From assembly GCF_000169435.1 (NCBI RefSeq), contig NZ_AAYB01000003.1, positions 310,001 through 374,000 of the forward strand: DNA of 64,000 nucleotides, given 5' to 3'. The notes under the pieces were generated by a model. That model was not told the origin of the DNA, did no database searches, and saw only the letters and a program-made list of their open reading frames with translations. The translations under genes were made by a program, and so were the position numbers. This stretch comes from Roseobacter sp. CCS2. GTDB lineage: Bacteria > Pseudomonadota > Alphaproteobacteria > Rhodobacterales > Rhodobacteraceae. Of this stretch, positions 46,567 through 55,452 are shown piece by piece; the first letter of the stretch is position 1; the number at the start of each line of letters is the position of its first letter.

Positions 46567-47175
46567 TTAACTGAGCTGATTGATGAAACAGGCCGAGGTT
46601 TCGGCGATCTGTTCTGCTGTGCTGTCGCGGCGGAAAAAGGTTTTAAAGCCTGTTTCGGGGAACATCAGGTATGTCTGGGTTGAATGATCGACAAGATAGA
46701 ACTCTGGATCGTCATCCATTGCCCGGTAATAGGTTTTATAGGCTTGGCTGGCTGCCTTGACCTGCTCGGGCGATCCGGTAAGGCCGATCATATCTTCATG
46801 GAAGTTATCTGTGAAATCGCGCACCACCTCAACCGTGTCGCGCTGTGGGTCGACCGAAATAAAAACCGTGCCCAGATCAAGCCCCTGATCTTCCAAGATA
46901 TACGCAGCCTGCGCATTGCGCGCGCTGTCAAGCGGGCACACATCAGGACAAAAAGTATAGCCAAAATAGACCAGCGTCGGCTTGGTGATCACATCTGCAT
47001 CGGTCACGGTTTCGCCGGTTTCCGATATCAGTTCAAAAGGGCCGCCAATGGTGCTGCCGGCCACGGCGGTATCACCACATGGCTGCGGCATGGCTGACTG
47101 CGATTGCCACGCATAGATGCCGATTGCGGCTGCGACGGCGAGGGTGGTCGATCCAAAAATAACGGCTTTCATCAT
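46567..47175 (-). CDS. SCO1/SenC family copper chaperone
   Basis: The 202-residue membrane-anchored thioredoxin-fold protein helps build the CuA centre of cytochrome oxidase. Copper ligands are Cys76 and Cys80 in YTFCPDVCP and His164 in LVDHSTQTYL. Residues 4-24 form the anchor. Two adjacent ATGs exist; the second (47172) has better spacing from GGAG. It precedes hemN in the same direction. Confidence 0.93.
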   Translation of the reverse strand: MMKAVIFGSTTLAVAAAIGIYAWQSQSAMPQPCGDTAVAGSTIGGPFELISETGETVTDADVITKPTLVYFGYTFCPDVCPLDSARNAQAAYILEDQGLDLGTVFISVDPQRDTVEVVRDFTDNFHEDMIGLTGSPEQVKAASQAYKTYYRAMDDDPEFYLVDHSTQTYLMFPETGFKTFFRRDSTAEQIAETSACFINQLS

Positions 47176-47299
47176 CGGCTCCTGCGGTGGTCGGAATGTG
47201 TATGCTGCCTAGATGCACGAAGTTGGCCTGACCATCAATCGGGACACAACAATTTGATGGGATTTTGGTCGCGTAAGGTGGATCACGATCCACCTTACC

Positions 47300-48034
47300 T
47301 TAACCGCGCTTTTCCTGCCTTTGTGCAATCACACCTTGGGCCAACTCTTGGGTGTAACCTGCAAGTGCTGACAGATGCATATCAGCAGCAACCCCGTCCT
47401 GTGCTGCGATCGCGTCCGCGATTTGAGTGTGCAACGTGACGATCTTTTCACGTGACCGCGCGCTGAAGGTGATCATGTTCATCAACGGCTGCATCGCCTC
47501 GACCGCACCGGCCAACTGGTAAGACAGAACCGGGTTGCCTGCTGCATCCACAAGCGCCCTGTGAAAGGCCACGTCGGACGCGCAAAACGCTTCATCCGTC
47601 AGTCCCGGTTGCGATTGCCGATGCGCCTCTGCCCGCATGGTGGCCAAGTGATCGGCGGTACGACGTTTGGCGGACAAGGGTGCGCAGGCCCGTTCCAGCG
47701 CATATCGCGCCTCGCAGGCTGTTGCGAAACTGATCTCATTCATCGACAATAGCAACGTCGATGTCGTGATTTGCTGCCCGTAGGCATCCTCGAATTTGAG
47801 CCGGTTTACAAAGGCGCCACCGGTGGCACCACGCTGGGTGCGGATCAGCGATTGTGCTGCCAACCGTTTCAGCGCCTCACGCACCGTTGGTCGGGACACT
47901 TCGAATTGATCGGCAAGCTCAGCTTCAGAAGGCAGGCGTTCATCGACTGGCAGATCGCCACAGATAATGGCATCGCGAATGGCTTTGGCAATCTGAGCCG
48001 AAAGATCGGCAGGGTTCTTGGGGTCAATTTTCAT
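47300..48034 (-). CDS. GntR/FadR-subfamily (FCD) transcriptional regulator
   Basis: The 244-residue regulator has an N-terminal winged helix (LPSEAELADQFEVSRPTVREALKRL) and a helical FCD effector domain with DVAFHRALVDAAGNPVL. It is divergent from DUF2182-DUF1326-DinB-dmdA, with paired GTC-A-GAC operators between. A GntR regulator gene also lies beside dmdA in Ruegeria pomeroyi. Control of the DMSP genes here is therefore likely, but the effector is unknown. Confidence 0.92.
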   Translation of the reverse strand: MKIDPKNPADLSAQIAKAIRDAIICGDLPVDERLPSEAELADQFEVSRPTVREALKRLAAQSLIRTQRGATGGAFVNRLKFEDAYGQQITTSTLLLSMNEISFATACEARYALERACAPLSAKRRTADHLATMRAEAHRQSQPGLTDEAFCASDVAFHRALVDAAGNPVLSYQLAGAVEAMQPLMNMITFSARSREKIVTLHTQIADAIAAQDGVAADMHLSALAGYTQELAQGVIAQRQEKRG

Positions 48035-48059
48035 TTGTCAGACAATTAAACGTCTGACA
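48035..48059. promoter_or_regulatory. Paired GntR-type operators
   Basis: TTGTCAGACAA (48035-48045) is a perfect 11-nt palindrome, and a second site reads TGTCAGACG on the minus strand (48051-48059). Together they make the larger inverted repeat TGTCAGAC-N8-GTCTGACA. They start one base from the GntR start codon and about 50 nt before the DUF2182 start, so one regulator could control both directions. Confidence 0.72.
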
Positions 48060-48107
48060 TATCATTGTGCAAGTCTTGAGTCGCACATAGTCGTTTGGGA
48101 GGACGCC

Positions 48108-48875
48108 GTGCCGCATCTGGTTCGATCATCGCTTTGGTTGTCGTTCTTCGCCGCGATCCTGTTTGCGTGGTGGATGATGTACGCCATGGCAATGGATATG
48201 GACCTTGATCTGCTGGGCCGCCCCGGACCGATGGGGCAAGCCATGGCAGATATGGACCCGCGCATGCCGATGGATATGCCGATGGCGCGCTTTGGGCCTT
48301 TGTTTGCGATGTGGGCGATTATGATGGCGGCAATGATGCTGCCGACGCTGGTGCCTACGTTGACGACTTATGAACGCCTGATGGTCAGTGCTGACGGCAC
48401 TCGCGCTGGGTGGATCGGCGTCTTGCTGGGTTATTTCATTGTCTGGGTCGGTTTTGCTGCTGTGATTACCGGGGTCCAGCTTGTTTTGCTTTTTAATGGC
48501 GTCATCAATATGCTGGGTATTGCACCGGTTTGGTTATCAGCCATTTTGCTGATCGTTGTCGGTGCGTTCCAGTTCAGCCGCGTGAAAGAAGTATGCCATG
48601 GCGTGTGTCATGCCCCCATGACCTATTTTCTGGGCCAGTGGAAAACTGGTTTCTTTGGTGGTTTGCGTATGGGGTTGGGTTTAGGGGCATTTTGTGTGGT
48701 GTGTTGCTGGGGTTTTATGGCGCTTGGCTTTGTCGGTGGGGTAATGAGCCTGGCCTGGATGGGCCTCGCGACACTGCTGATGGTATTCGAAAAACTGCCC
48801 GACGTTGGGCATCGTGTGATCAAACCGACTGGGGTGGTGCTGATCGCCGCTGGTCTGGCTTTGGCTGTCTTTTAG
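48108..48875 (+). CDS. DUF2182 predicted metal-binding membrane protein
   Basis: The 255-residue protein has six or seven hydrophobic helices, a Met-rich segment after the first helix (about 42-60, with MADMDPRMPMDMPM), a CHGVCH motif (Cys163, Cys167 and two His) and CC at 199-200. DUF2182 is described as a predicted metal-binding integral membrane family; Met and Cys/His clusters suggest copper. The GTG at 48108 has GGGAGG 5 nt upstream and gives the family length; the longer frame would run through the operators. It is followed by the DUF1326 gene, a frequent partner. Confidence 0.85.
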   Translation: MPHLVRSSLWLSFFAAILFAWWMMYAMAMDMDLDLLGRPGPMGQAMADMDPRMPMDMPMARFGPLFAMWAIMMAAMMLPTLVPTLTTYERLMVSADGTRAGWIGVLLGYFIVWVGFAAVITGVQLVLLFNGVINMLGIAPVWLSAILLIVVGAFQFSRVKEVCHGVCHAPMTYFLGQWKTGFFGGLRMGLGLGAFCVVCCWGFMALGFVGGVMSLAWMGLATLLMVFEKLPDVGHRVIKPTGVVLIAAGLALAVF

Positions 48876-48891
48876 TGAAAGGGACATGATT

Positions 48892-49602
48892 ATGGCTGAG
48901 AAAGAACGCGCACCCGCGGATCGCTTGCCGATTTCGCAACGCATTGACCAGCGCATGGACAGCAACCCGCTGCGCCGCAAGATGAAGCCGACCGAATGGG
49001 CGATCAAGGGCGAGCTGTTTTTGAACTGCTCTTGCACCGTATTTTGCCCTTGCGTGGTCAGTCTTGGGGCGCACCCACCGACTGAGGGGCATTGCCATGC
49101 GTGGATGGCGATTGCCATTGATGAAGGGCATTTTGAAGGCGAGGATCTTTCAGGTCTGAACGTGGGCCTGCTGGTCGATATTCCGGGCCGCATGGCCGAA
49201 GGCAACTGGAAAGTTGCCGCATATGTTGACGAGCGTTCGACCCAGAAAGCCTATAATGGCATCCTCAAGATATTCAGTGGGGCCGCAGGCGGGACCACCG
49301 GCCTGTTCACCATGTTGGTGTCCGAGATTATCGGGGCCGAACGCGAAAAGGTCGAGATTGTGCGCGAAGGCACCAAGCGCGGCATCTATATTGGCCGCAA
49401 AATTCAAGGTGAGATCGAGATGATGAAAGGCGCAAGCCCGGATCATCCTGTCATGGTCAGCAACTCAAAATATTGGATGGGCCCCGATATTATTGCCGCT
49501 GCTGGTACGAAATCAAAGGTGCGCGATTATGGTCGCGTCTGGGACTTTGGCGGCAAATCGGCCGAGATCTGTCCGATTGACTGGAAAGGGCCCAAGCCGT
49601 GA
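48892..49602 (+). CDS. DUF1326 protein with CxC-x3-CxC cluster
   Basis: The 236-residue soluble protein has the DUF1326 core beginning EWAIKGELFLNCSCTVFCPC (Cys46, Cys48, Cys52, Cys54) and GHCHAWMAIAI with a further Cys and His. The cluster could hold a metal ion. An ATG at 48886 is too close to GGGA; the ATG at 48892 has 8-nt spacing. It overlaps the DinB gene by GTGA and follows DUF2182 by 16 nt. No reaction is known. Confidence 0.87.
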   Translation: MAEKERAPADRLPISQRIDQRMDSNPLRRKMKPTEWAIKGELFLNCSCTVFCPCVVSLGAHPPTEGHCHAWMAIAIDEGHFEGEDLSGLNVGLLVDIPGRMAEGNWKVAAYVDERSTQKAYNGILKIFSGAAGGTTGLFTMLVSEIIGAEREKVEIVREGTKRGIYIGRKIQGEIEMMKGASPDHPVMVSNSKYWMGPDIIAAAGTKSKVRDYGRVWDFGGKSAEICPIDWKGPKP

Positions 49603-50102
49603 TCACGCCCGCGTACTGCCGGACAATGGCGCGCTATAACGCGTGGCAGAATGACGGGCTGCGCGAGATGATCGCAGGGATTGATCGCGATGAACTTTAC
49701 CGCGACCGCGGTGCGTTCTTTGGGTCAATCATGGGTACGCTGAACCATGTGCTGTGGGGGGATGCGATCTGGATCAGTCGTTTCGATAGCGGTGCAGGCC
49801 CTGCGGTTCCTGCCAAAGACCACCTGAAAACAACACCAACGCCCGCTGTCTGGGCGGCAGAGCGGTTTCGGATGGATGCGCGGATCAGATTGTGGGCGCA
49901 AAGCGTCAGCGCGATTGATCTGGTTGGTGATTTGACGTGGCATGCAGCGCTTTCTGGCCAAAGTATAACAAAGCCTCTGGGGCTTTGCATTGTGCAATTG
50001 TTCAACCACCAAACCCACCACCGTGGTCAGGTGCATGCGATGCTGACGGCGATGGGCCTTAAGCCAAACGATACCGACCTTCCCTTTATGCCAGAGGATT
50101 GA
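49599..50102 (+). CDS. DinB-family four-helix metalloprotein
   Basis: The 167-residue protein has the DinB/YfiT-like four-helix pattern with metal-ligand histidines in LNHVLWGD and FNHQTHHRGQVHAML. Family members include thiol-dependent S-transferases and many of unknown role. The start is GTG overlapping the DUF1326 stop. dmdA begins 2 nt after its stop. A thiol-transfer role in the DMSP context is inference. Confidence 0.88.
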   Translation: MITPAYCRTMARYNAWQNDGLREMIAGIDRDELYRDRGAFFGSIMGTLNHVLWGDAIWISRFDSGAGPAVPAKDHLKTTPTPAVWAAERFRMDARIRLWAQSVSAIDLVGDLTWHAALSGQSITKPLGLCIVQLFNHQTHHRGQVHAMLTAMGLKPNDTDLPFMPED

Positions 50103-50104
50103 GC

Positions 50105-51205
50105 ATGGCTGTGATTGCACCTTCGCGTCGCATTCGGCGCACCCCGTTCACCGAAGGCGTAGAGGCCGCTGGCGTGAAAGGTTACACGGTCTATAACCAT
50201 ATGCTGCTGCCAACCGTGTTTCGCAGCGTGGAGGAAGATTATCACCACCTTAAGACTGCGGTTCAGGTTTGGGATGTGGCCGTCGAACGGCAGGTGGAAT
50301 TGCGCGGCCCGGACGCCGCCCGTTTGATGCAGATGCTCACACCGCGCGATCTGCGCGGCATGCTGCCGGGGCAGTGTTATTATGTACCTATCGTGGATGA
50401 GACGGGGGGCATGCTGAACGATCCGGTGGCGTTGAAGCTGTCAGAGGATCGCTGGTGGATTTCGATTGCTGACAGTGACCTTTTGTTTTGGGTCAAGGCG
50501 CTTGCCTATGGGTATCGTCTGGATGTGCTGGTGGATGAGCCGGATGTATCGCCATTGGCCGTACAGGGGCCGCTGGCCGAAGACCTGATGGCGCGCGTTT
50601 TTGGTGATGCTGTCCGTGCGATCAAGTTCTTCCGCTTTAGCTGGTTTGATTTTCAGGGCGTCAGCATGGCTGTCGCCCGGTCAGGTTATTCCAAACAAGG
50701 CGGCTATGAGATTTATGTCGATGGCACCAAAAACGGGATGCCGCTTTGGAACGCCTTGATGGAGGCAGGTAAGGATCTGGATGTTCATGCCGGGTGCCCC
50801 AATCTGGTTGAACGGATTGAGGCGGGTTTGCTGTCTTATGGCAACGATATGAACCGCGAAAATACGCCACATGAATGCGGTTTGGGGCGGTTCTGTTCAA
50901 CCCAGACGGCGATTGGTTGTGTGGGCCGGGATGCGCTGTTGCGTGTGGCCAAGGAAGGGCCGACGCAGCAAATCCGCGCGATTGCAATTGATGGCGATAT
51001 TCCTGTTTGCGATCAGGTCTGGCCGATCATGGCGAAAGGCAAACGTGTGGGGCAGGTCACGTCGGCGGCGAAATCGCCGGACTATAATACCAACGTTGCT
51101 ATTGGTATGGTGCGCATGACCCATTGGGACGAAGGCACCGCACTTGACGTGCAGACCCAAGATGGGCTGCGCGCGGCCACAGTGCACGAAAGTTTCTGGA
51201 TATAG
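50105..51205 (+). CDS. dmdA: Dimethylsulfoniopropionate demethylase DmdA
   Basis: The 366-residue GcvT-family enzyme moves a methyl group from DMSP to tetrahydrofolate, giving 3-methylmercaptopropionate. The N-terminus SRRIRRTPFTEGVEAAGVKG and YTVYNHMLLPTVF, then VQVWDVAVERQVE and GLLSYGNDMNRENTPHECG, read like characterised DmdA rather than GcvT. AGAGGA lies 6 nt before the ATG at 50105. The compact run from DUF2182 to dmdA suggests one transcript; acuI follows after 69 nt, the same dmdA-acuI order as in Ruegeria pomeroyi. Confidence 0.92.
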   Translation: MAVIAPSRRIRRTPFTEGVEAAGVKGYTVYNHMLLPTVFRSVEEDYHHLKTAVQVWDVAVERQVELRGPDAARLMQMLTPRDLRGMLPGQCYYVPIVDETGGMLNDPVALKLSEDRWWISIADSDLLFWVKALAYGYRLDVLVDEPDVSPLAVQGPLAEDLMARVFGDAVRAIKFFRFSWFDFQGVSMAVARSGYSKQGGYEIYVDGTKNGMPLWNALMEAGKDLDVHAGCPNLVERIEAGLLSYGNDMNRENTPHECGLGRFCSTQTAIGCVGRDALLRVAKEGPTQQIRAIAIDGDIPVCDQVWPIMAKGKRVGQVTSAAKSPDYNTNVAIGMVRMTHWDEGTALDVQTQDGLRAATVHESFWI

Positions 51206-51274
51206 GTCCGGTGGACGTTTGAAGTGACATGGAAAATACAGTGGCCACAGTGCTGCTAAATGAGAGGATCAATA

Positions 51275-52258
51275 ATGTTTAAGGCTTTGATGGTTGAGAA
51301 GGACGATGACGGCAAAACCAGCGCATCGGTACAGGAACTGTCTCTTGACCAATTGCCTGAGGGTGATGTGACCGTGGCTGTGGAATACTCAACAGTGAAT
51401 TACAAAGACGGTCTTTGCATTGGGCCGGGTGGGGGATTGGTGCGCAATTACCCACATATTCCGGGCATTGATTTGGCTGGCACGGTCGAAGCATCGGACA
51501 ATGCCCGCTACAAGGTTGGCGACAAGGTTGTGCTGACCGGGTGGCGTGTCGGTGAGGCGTATTGGGGTGGCCACAGCCAGAAGGCACGTGTGAAAGCCGA
51601 ATGGCTGGTGCCATTGCCCGACGGCCTTGATACCCGTCAGGCGATGGCCGTAGGCACCGCTGGTTTTACCGCAATGCTGGCTGTGATGGCGTTGGAAGAT
51701 CACGGGATCAAGGATGGTCCGGTTCTGGTGACAGGTGCCGCTGGTGGCGTTGGCTCAGTCGCAACGGCGATCCTTGCCAATCTGGGGCATGACGTTGCTG
51801 CTGTGACAGGTCGTCCTGAAACGGCGGACTATCTGAAATCGCTTGGGGCAACACAGATTGTCGCCCGCGAACAGATCAATGAAATCACCCGTCGTCCGCT
51901 TGAGGCAGAGATGTGGGGTGGCTGTGTTGATGCTGTGGGCGGTGAAATGCTGGCGCGTGTGCTGGGGCAGATGAAGTACGGTGCCTCAGTCTCTGCGGTC
52001 GGACTGGCCGGTGGTGCGGGGATGCCTGCGTCTGTAATTCCGTTCCTGTTGCGCGGTGTGAACCTTTTGGGCATCGACAGTGTGATGCAGCCTTATGATA
52101 ATCGGGTACGCGCGTGGGCGCGGATCGCCAAGGATTTGCCGATGGATAAGCTTGAAGCGATGATCAAGCCCGCCACATTGGCTGATTTGCCACAATTGGG
52201 TCGCGGTATCCTGAAGGGCGAGGTCAAAGGGCGCGTCGTGGTTGATGTGAACGCCTGA
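51275..52258 (+). CDS. acuI: Acryloyl-CoA reductase AcuI
   Basis: The 327-residue zinc-independent medium-chain reductase converts acryloyl-CoA to propionyl-CoA, removing the toxic product of DMSP cleavage and supporting the demethylation route. The YhdH/AcuI pattern is clear: VEYSTVNYKDGLCIGPGGG, NYPHIPGIDLAGTV, and cofactor loop VTGAAGGVGSVA. AGAGGA precedes the ATG at 51275. It is followed by a strong terminator. Confidence 0.93.
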   Translation: MFKALMVEKDDDGKTSASVQELSLDQLPEGDVTVAVEYSTVNYKDGLCIGPGGGLVRNYPHIPGIDLAGTVEASDNARYKVGDKVVLTGWRVGEAYWGGHSQKARVKAEWLVPLPDGLDTRQAMAVGTAGFTAMLAVMALEDHGIKDGPVLVTGAAGGVGSVATAILANLGHDVAAVTGRPETADYLKSLGATQIVAREQINEITRRPLEAEMWGGCVDAVGGEMLARVLGQMKYGASVSAVGLAGGAGMPASVIPFLLRGVNLLGIDSVMQPYDNRVRAWARIAKDLPMDKLEAMIKPATLADLPQLGRGILKGEVKGRVVVDVNA

Positions 52259-52284
52259 TTCGCATGTCGCAAACAAGCGATTCG

Positions 52285-52318
52285 CGCCGTTGGTTTTTTA
52301 CAAACCAGCGGCGTTTTT
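52285..52318 (+). terminator. Rho-independent terminator after acuI
   Basis: CGCCGTTGGTTT pairs with AAACCAGCGGCG (12 bp, one G-U) around a 5-nt loop and is followed by TTTTT. It separates the dmdA-acuI transcript from the BCCT gene, whose promoter must lie in the following 140 nt. Confidence 0.9.
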
Positions 52319-52459
52319 GCTGAAAATAAACGCGAAATGCTGCGTCGCGGCGGGAAAGCGCGTGTCGTTTTTAGGATATTACCGCCGTTTAACGGTTTGG
52401 TCGCATCGTGTTTCCGTGTACCGTGACACCATAATAAATAGCCAACAGGGAATACGACC

Positions 52460-54133
52460 ATGGCACCAAAACCACCACTAATGGATTTGCCGATCAAAAC
52501 GGCAACGAGCGGATTCTACCGCGGATTTACGAAAGACGTGACAATTACGGCCAAAATATTGGTCGGCGCATTGATCATTTGGGCGGTTGCCTTTCCAGAT
52601 CAGGCGGCGGCTGTTCTGGGGGGGATCAACGGCTTTATTCTGGCGTCGTTTAACTACTGGTATGTCTACGCGATGGCGTTCTTTGTCATCCTTTGTCTTG
52701 GTCTGGCGCTGTGGCCAGCGGCGGGCAGACTGAAGCTGGGGATGCCAGATGATGAGCCGGAGTTTACGAATTTCTCTTGGTTTTCCATGATGTTCGGTGC
52801 CGGTATTGGTATCGGCATGCTGACATTCGCAACGGCCGAGCCGATGTATCACTGGGCAAGCAACCCATCAACGATCATGGGTGACACGACGGGCAGCACC
52901 GCAGGTAACGTCCGTGATGCTTATATATGGTCGTTCACACACTGGGGGCTGGCGGCCTGGGCATCCTACGCGGTTGTCGGATTGGCGCTTGGTTATTTCT
53001 CATATCGTCGTGGTCTGCCGCTGACGATCCGCTCTGGTCTGACACCGCTGTTTGGTAAAGCACTGTCTGGCCCATTGGGGCACGCCGTCGATGTTGTCGC
53101 GGTTGTGGCGACGGTTCTGGGTGTTTCACAGACACTTGGTTTCGGGGTCGAGCAGTTCATTTCCGGCCTCTACCGCATCGGCTTTGGTGAGTGGCTTTAC
53201 ACGACAAACGCTGCCGGTGAGCAGTCATCCTCGACCATGGCGATTATCGTGGCTTTGATGGTGATCATGGGTGCATCAACGCTGTCCGCGCTGTCGGGTG
53301 TTGGGAAAGGCATCAAATGGCTATCCAACATCAACATGGGGCTTAGCTTCTTTATCCTTGCCTTCTTCATCATCTTTGGATCGACCTTCTTTGGTCTGAC
53401 GGCGTTGTTTGTGGGGATCTGGGATTACCTCATTTCGATCCCCGGCAACATCTTTACGGTCTGGGCTGCTGATGGCACCGAACAGGGTGATGCATTGGCT
53501 GGCTGGCAAGGTGGTTGGACCATCTTCTACTGGGCCTGGTGGATTGCATTTGCACCGTTTGTAGGCGTGTTTCTTGCCCGTATCTCGCGTGGGCGGACAG
53601 TGCGTGAATACGTGCTGGGCGCGCTGATCATTCCTGCGGTCATGTGCTTTGTCTGGTTCGCAATCGTTGGCGGTACAGCCATTGATCTGGAACTGAATGG
53701 CGATGCGAATGGCGCGATCACAGGGGCCGGTCAGTCTGATCAGCTCTTTGCGATGCTGGCGGTGATCCTGCAGCCAACATTGGCGTGGATCATGTCGGTG
53801 ATCGTGGTGATCCTGCTGTTGACCTATCTGGTCACGTCCGCTGACTCGGCTGTGCTGATCATCAATACGATCAATGCGGCGGGTGACGAAGGGCCAAAGG
53901 CACGTCCGCATATCCTGTTCTGGGGTGCTGCCCTTGCGCTGGTTGTGGGTGGTTTGATTATCGCCGGTGGTCTGGGTGCAATCCAGACGGCCATGGTAAT
54001 CGGGGCACTGCCATTCAGCCTTGTGATGGTTTTGATGGGTATCGCGCTGATCAAAGGTATCTGGCTTGACAGCAAACGCGAGGCCGCAGGCATCGCGACG
54101 ACCGTAGAAGATGACGCCGTCCCTGCGGAATAA
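52460..54133 (+). CDS. BCCT-family transporter (betaine/DMSP/choline type)
   Basis: The 557-residue protein has 12 predicted helices and the BCCT signature FYWAWWIAFAPFVGVFLARI followed by SRGRTVREY. The glycine-rich substrate segment is FGAGIGIGMLTFATAEPMYHW-like around residues 110-130. It imports trimethylammonium or dimethylsulfonium compounds with sodium or proton. Location next to dmdA-acuI suggests DMSP or glycine betaine. It has its own transcription unit between two terminators. Confidence 0.9.
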   Translation: MAPKPPLMDLPIKTATSGFYRGFTKDVTITAKILVGALIIWAVAFPDQAAAVLGGINGFILASFNYWYVYAMAFFVILCLGLALWPAAGRLKLGMPDDEPEFTNFSWFSMMFGAGIGIGMLTFATAEPMYHWASNPSTIMGDTTGSTAGNVRDAYIWSFTHWGLAAWASYAVVGLALGYFSYRRGLPLTIRSGLTPLFGKALSGPLGHAVDVVAVVATVLGVSQTLGFGVEQFISGLYRIGFGEWLYTTNAAGEQSSSTMAIIVALMVIMGASTLSALSGVGKGIKWLSNINMGLSFFILAFFIIFGSTFFGLTALFVGIWDYLISIPGNIFTVWAADGTEQGDALAGWQGGWTIFYWAWWIAFAPFVGVFLARISRGRTVREYVLGALIIPAVMCFVWFAIVGGTAIDLELNGDANGAITGAGQSDQLFAMLAVILQPTLAWIMSVIVVILLLTYLVTSADSAVLIINTINAAGDEGPKARPHILFWGAALALVVGGLIIAGGLGAIQTAMVIGALPFSLVMVLMGIALIKGIWLDSKREAAGIATTVEDDAVPAE

Positions 54134-54158
54134 GTCACGCATCTTTTGAAAAATGATC

Positions 54159-54191
54159 GGCCCCGATGCTTGCGCATTGGGGCCTTTTTAT
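54159..54191 (+). terminator. Rho-independent terminator after the BCCT gene
   Basis: GGCCCCGATGC pairs with GCATTGGGGCC (11 bp, one G-U) around TTGC and is followed by TTTTTATT. Confidence 0.92.
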
Positions 54192-54204
54192 TGATCCTGC
54201 GACC

Positions 54205-55422
54205 ATGACTTTAGATATCGCATGGGTGCGCGCCCAATTCCCCGCCTTTGATGAACCTTCTTTGCAAGGCCAGGCCTTCTTCGAAAATGCAGGTGGGTCT
54301 TACACCTGCCGTTCGGTGATTGATCGCCTGCATCGGTTCTATACCGAAAGAAAGGTGCAGCCTTACGCACCTTATGATGCATCCCGTTTGGGTGGCGCAG
54401 AAATGGACGAGGCGCGACGCCGTCTGGCAAAGATGCTGGGGGTGGAAACCCACGAGGTATCTTTCGGGCCATCCACAACGCAGAACACCTATGTGCTGGC
54501 ACAGGCCGTTCGCAAGTGGATCAAACCGGGGCAAAGCATCGTTGTCACCAATCAGGACCACGAGGCAAATAGCGGCCCGTGGCGCAGGTTGGCGGAAGAG
54601 GGGATATCTGTCCTTGAATGGCAAATTGATCCTGACACAGGTGAGCTGAACCCGGACGATTTAGCGACACTGCTGGAACAGGATGTAGCACTGGTGTGCT
54701 TTCCGCATTGTTCCAATGTTGTCGGCGCAATCAATGATGTGGCGGGTATCTGCAAGCTGGCCAAGGCCGCAGGCGCACGCACGGTGGTGGACGGCGTGTC
54801 TTATGCGCCGCATGGCTTTCCTGATGTGGGTGCGCTGGGGTGTGATGTGTATCTGTTCAGCGCCTACAAAACTTATGGTCCCCACCAAGGCATCATGGTG
54901 ATCCACGAGGATTGGGGAATGGAACTGCCCAACCAAGGGCACCACTTCAACGGTGATACGCTTTACTATCGGTTCACACCTGCCGGGCCAGACCATGCGC
55001 AGGTTGCGGCCTCTGCCGGGATGGCTGATTATTTTGAGGCGATGTCTGTGCATCACGGGGGTGGCAAGGGGGCGGATGCCGCGCGCACATCGCATGATTT
55101 GATGCGCGATTATGAGGTCGCGGTTTTGCAGCCTTTGCTGGATTATGTATCTGCCAAGAACGCGGTCCGGTTGATTGGTCCCGCGGATGCTGCGCGCCGC
55201 GCGCCGACTGTGGCAATGGCGCTTGAGACAGACGCAGAGGAAGCGGCGGCCAAACTTGCCCCGCATGGCATCATGGCCGGTGGCGGTGATTTTTATGCAC
55301 AGCGTCCGCTGTCTGCGGTCGGTGTTGACCTGTCCAAAGGCGTGTTGCGGGTTAGTTTCGTCCACTACACCACCAAAGATGAGGTTGACGCGCTGATGGG
55401 CGCGCTAGATCAAATCTTGTAA
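54205..55422 (+). CDS. Class-V aminotransferase-fold protein (cysteine desulfurase-like)
   Basis: The 405-residue PLP protein resembles the VC1184-type branch of SufS/NifS-like proteins. The PLP lysine is in FSAYKTYGPHQG, with VVTNQDHEANSGPWRRLA and VDGVSYAPHG also typical. The usual desulfurase cysteine loop is not evident, so it may act as an aminotransferase or lyase. An upstream ATG at 54166 falls inside the BCCT terminator hairpin and is rejected. Ribosome-site strength before 54205 is modest. Confidence 0.83.
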   Translation: MTLDIAWVRAQFPAFDEPSLQGQAFFENAGGSYTCRSVIDRLHRFYTERKVQPYAPYDASRLGGAEMDEARRRLAKMLGVETHEVSFGPSTTQNTYVLAQAVRKWIKPGQSIVVTNQDHEANSGPWRRLAEEGISVLEWQIDPDTGELNPDDLATLLEQDVALVCFPHCSNVVGAINDVAGICKLAKAAGARTVVDGVSYAPHGFPDVGALGCDVYLFSAYKTYGPHQGIMVIHEDWGMELPNQGHHFNGDTLYYRFTPAGPDHAQVAASAGMADYFEAMSVHHGGGKGADAARTSHDLMRDYEVAVLQPLLDYVSAKNAVRLIGPADAARRAPTVAMALETDAEEAAAKLAPHGIMAGGGDFYAQRPLSAVGVDLSKGVLRVSFVHYTTKDEVDALMGALDQIL

Positions 55423-55452
55423 GCAGGCCAAGCAGCCCTGCGCGGAGGTCTG

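Noticed and set aside
54166..54204. ATG giving a 13-codon extension of the class-V aminotransferase gene
   Set aside because: It is inside the stem of the BCCT terminator; the family N-terminus begins at 54205.
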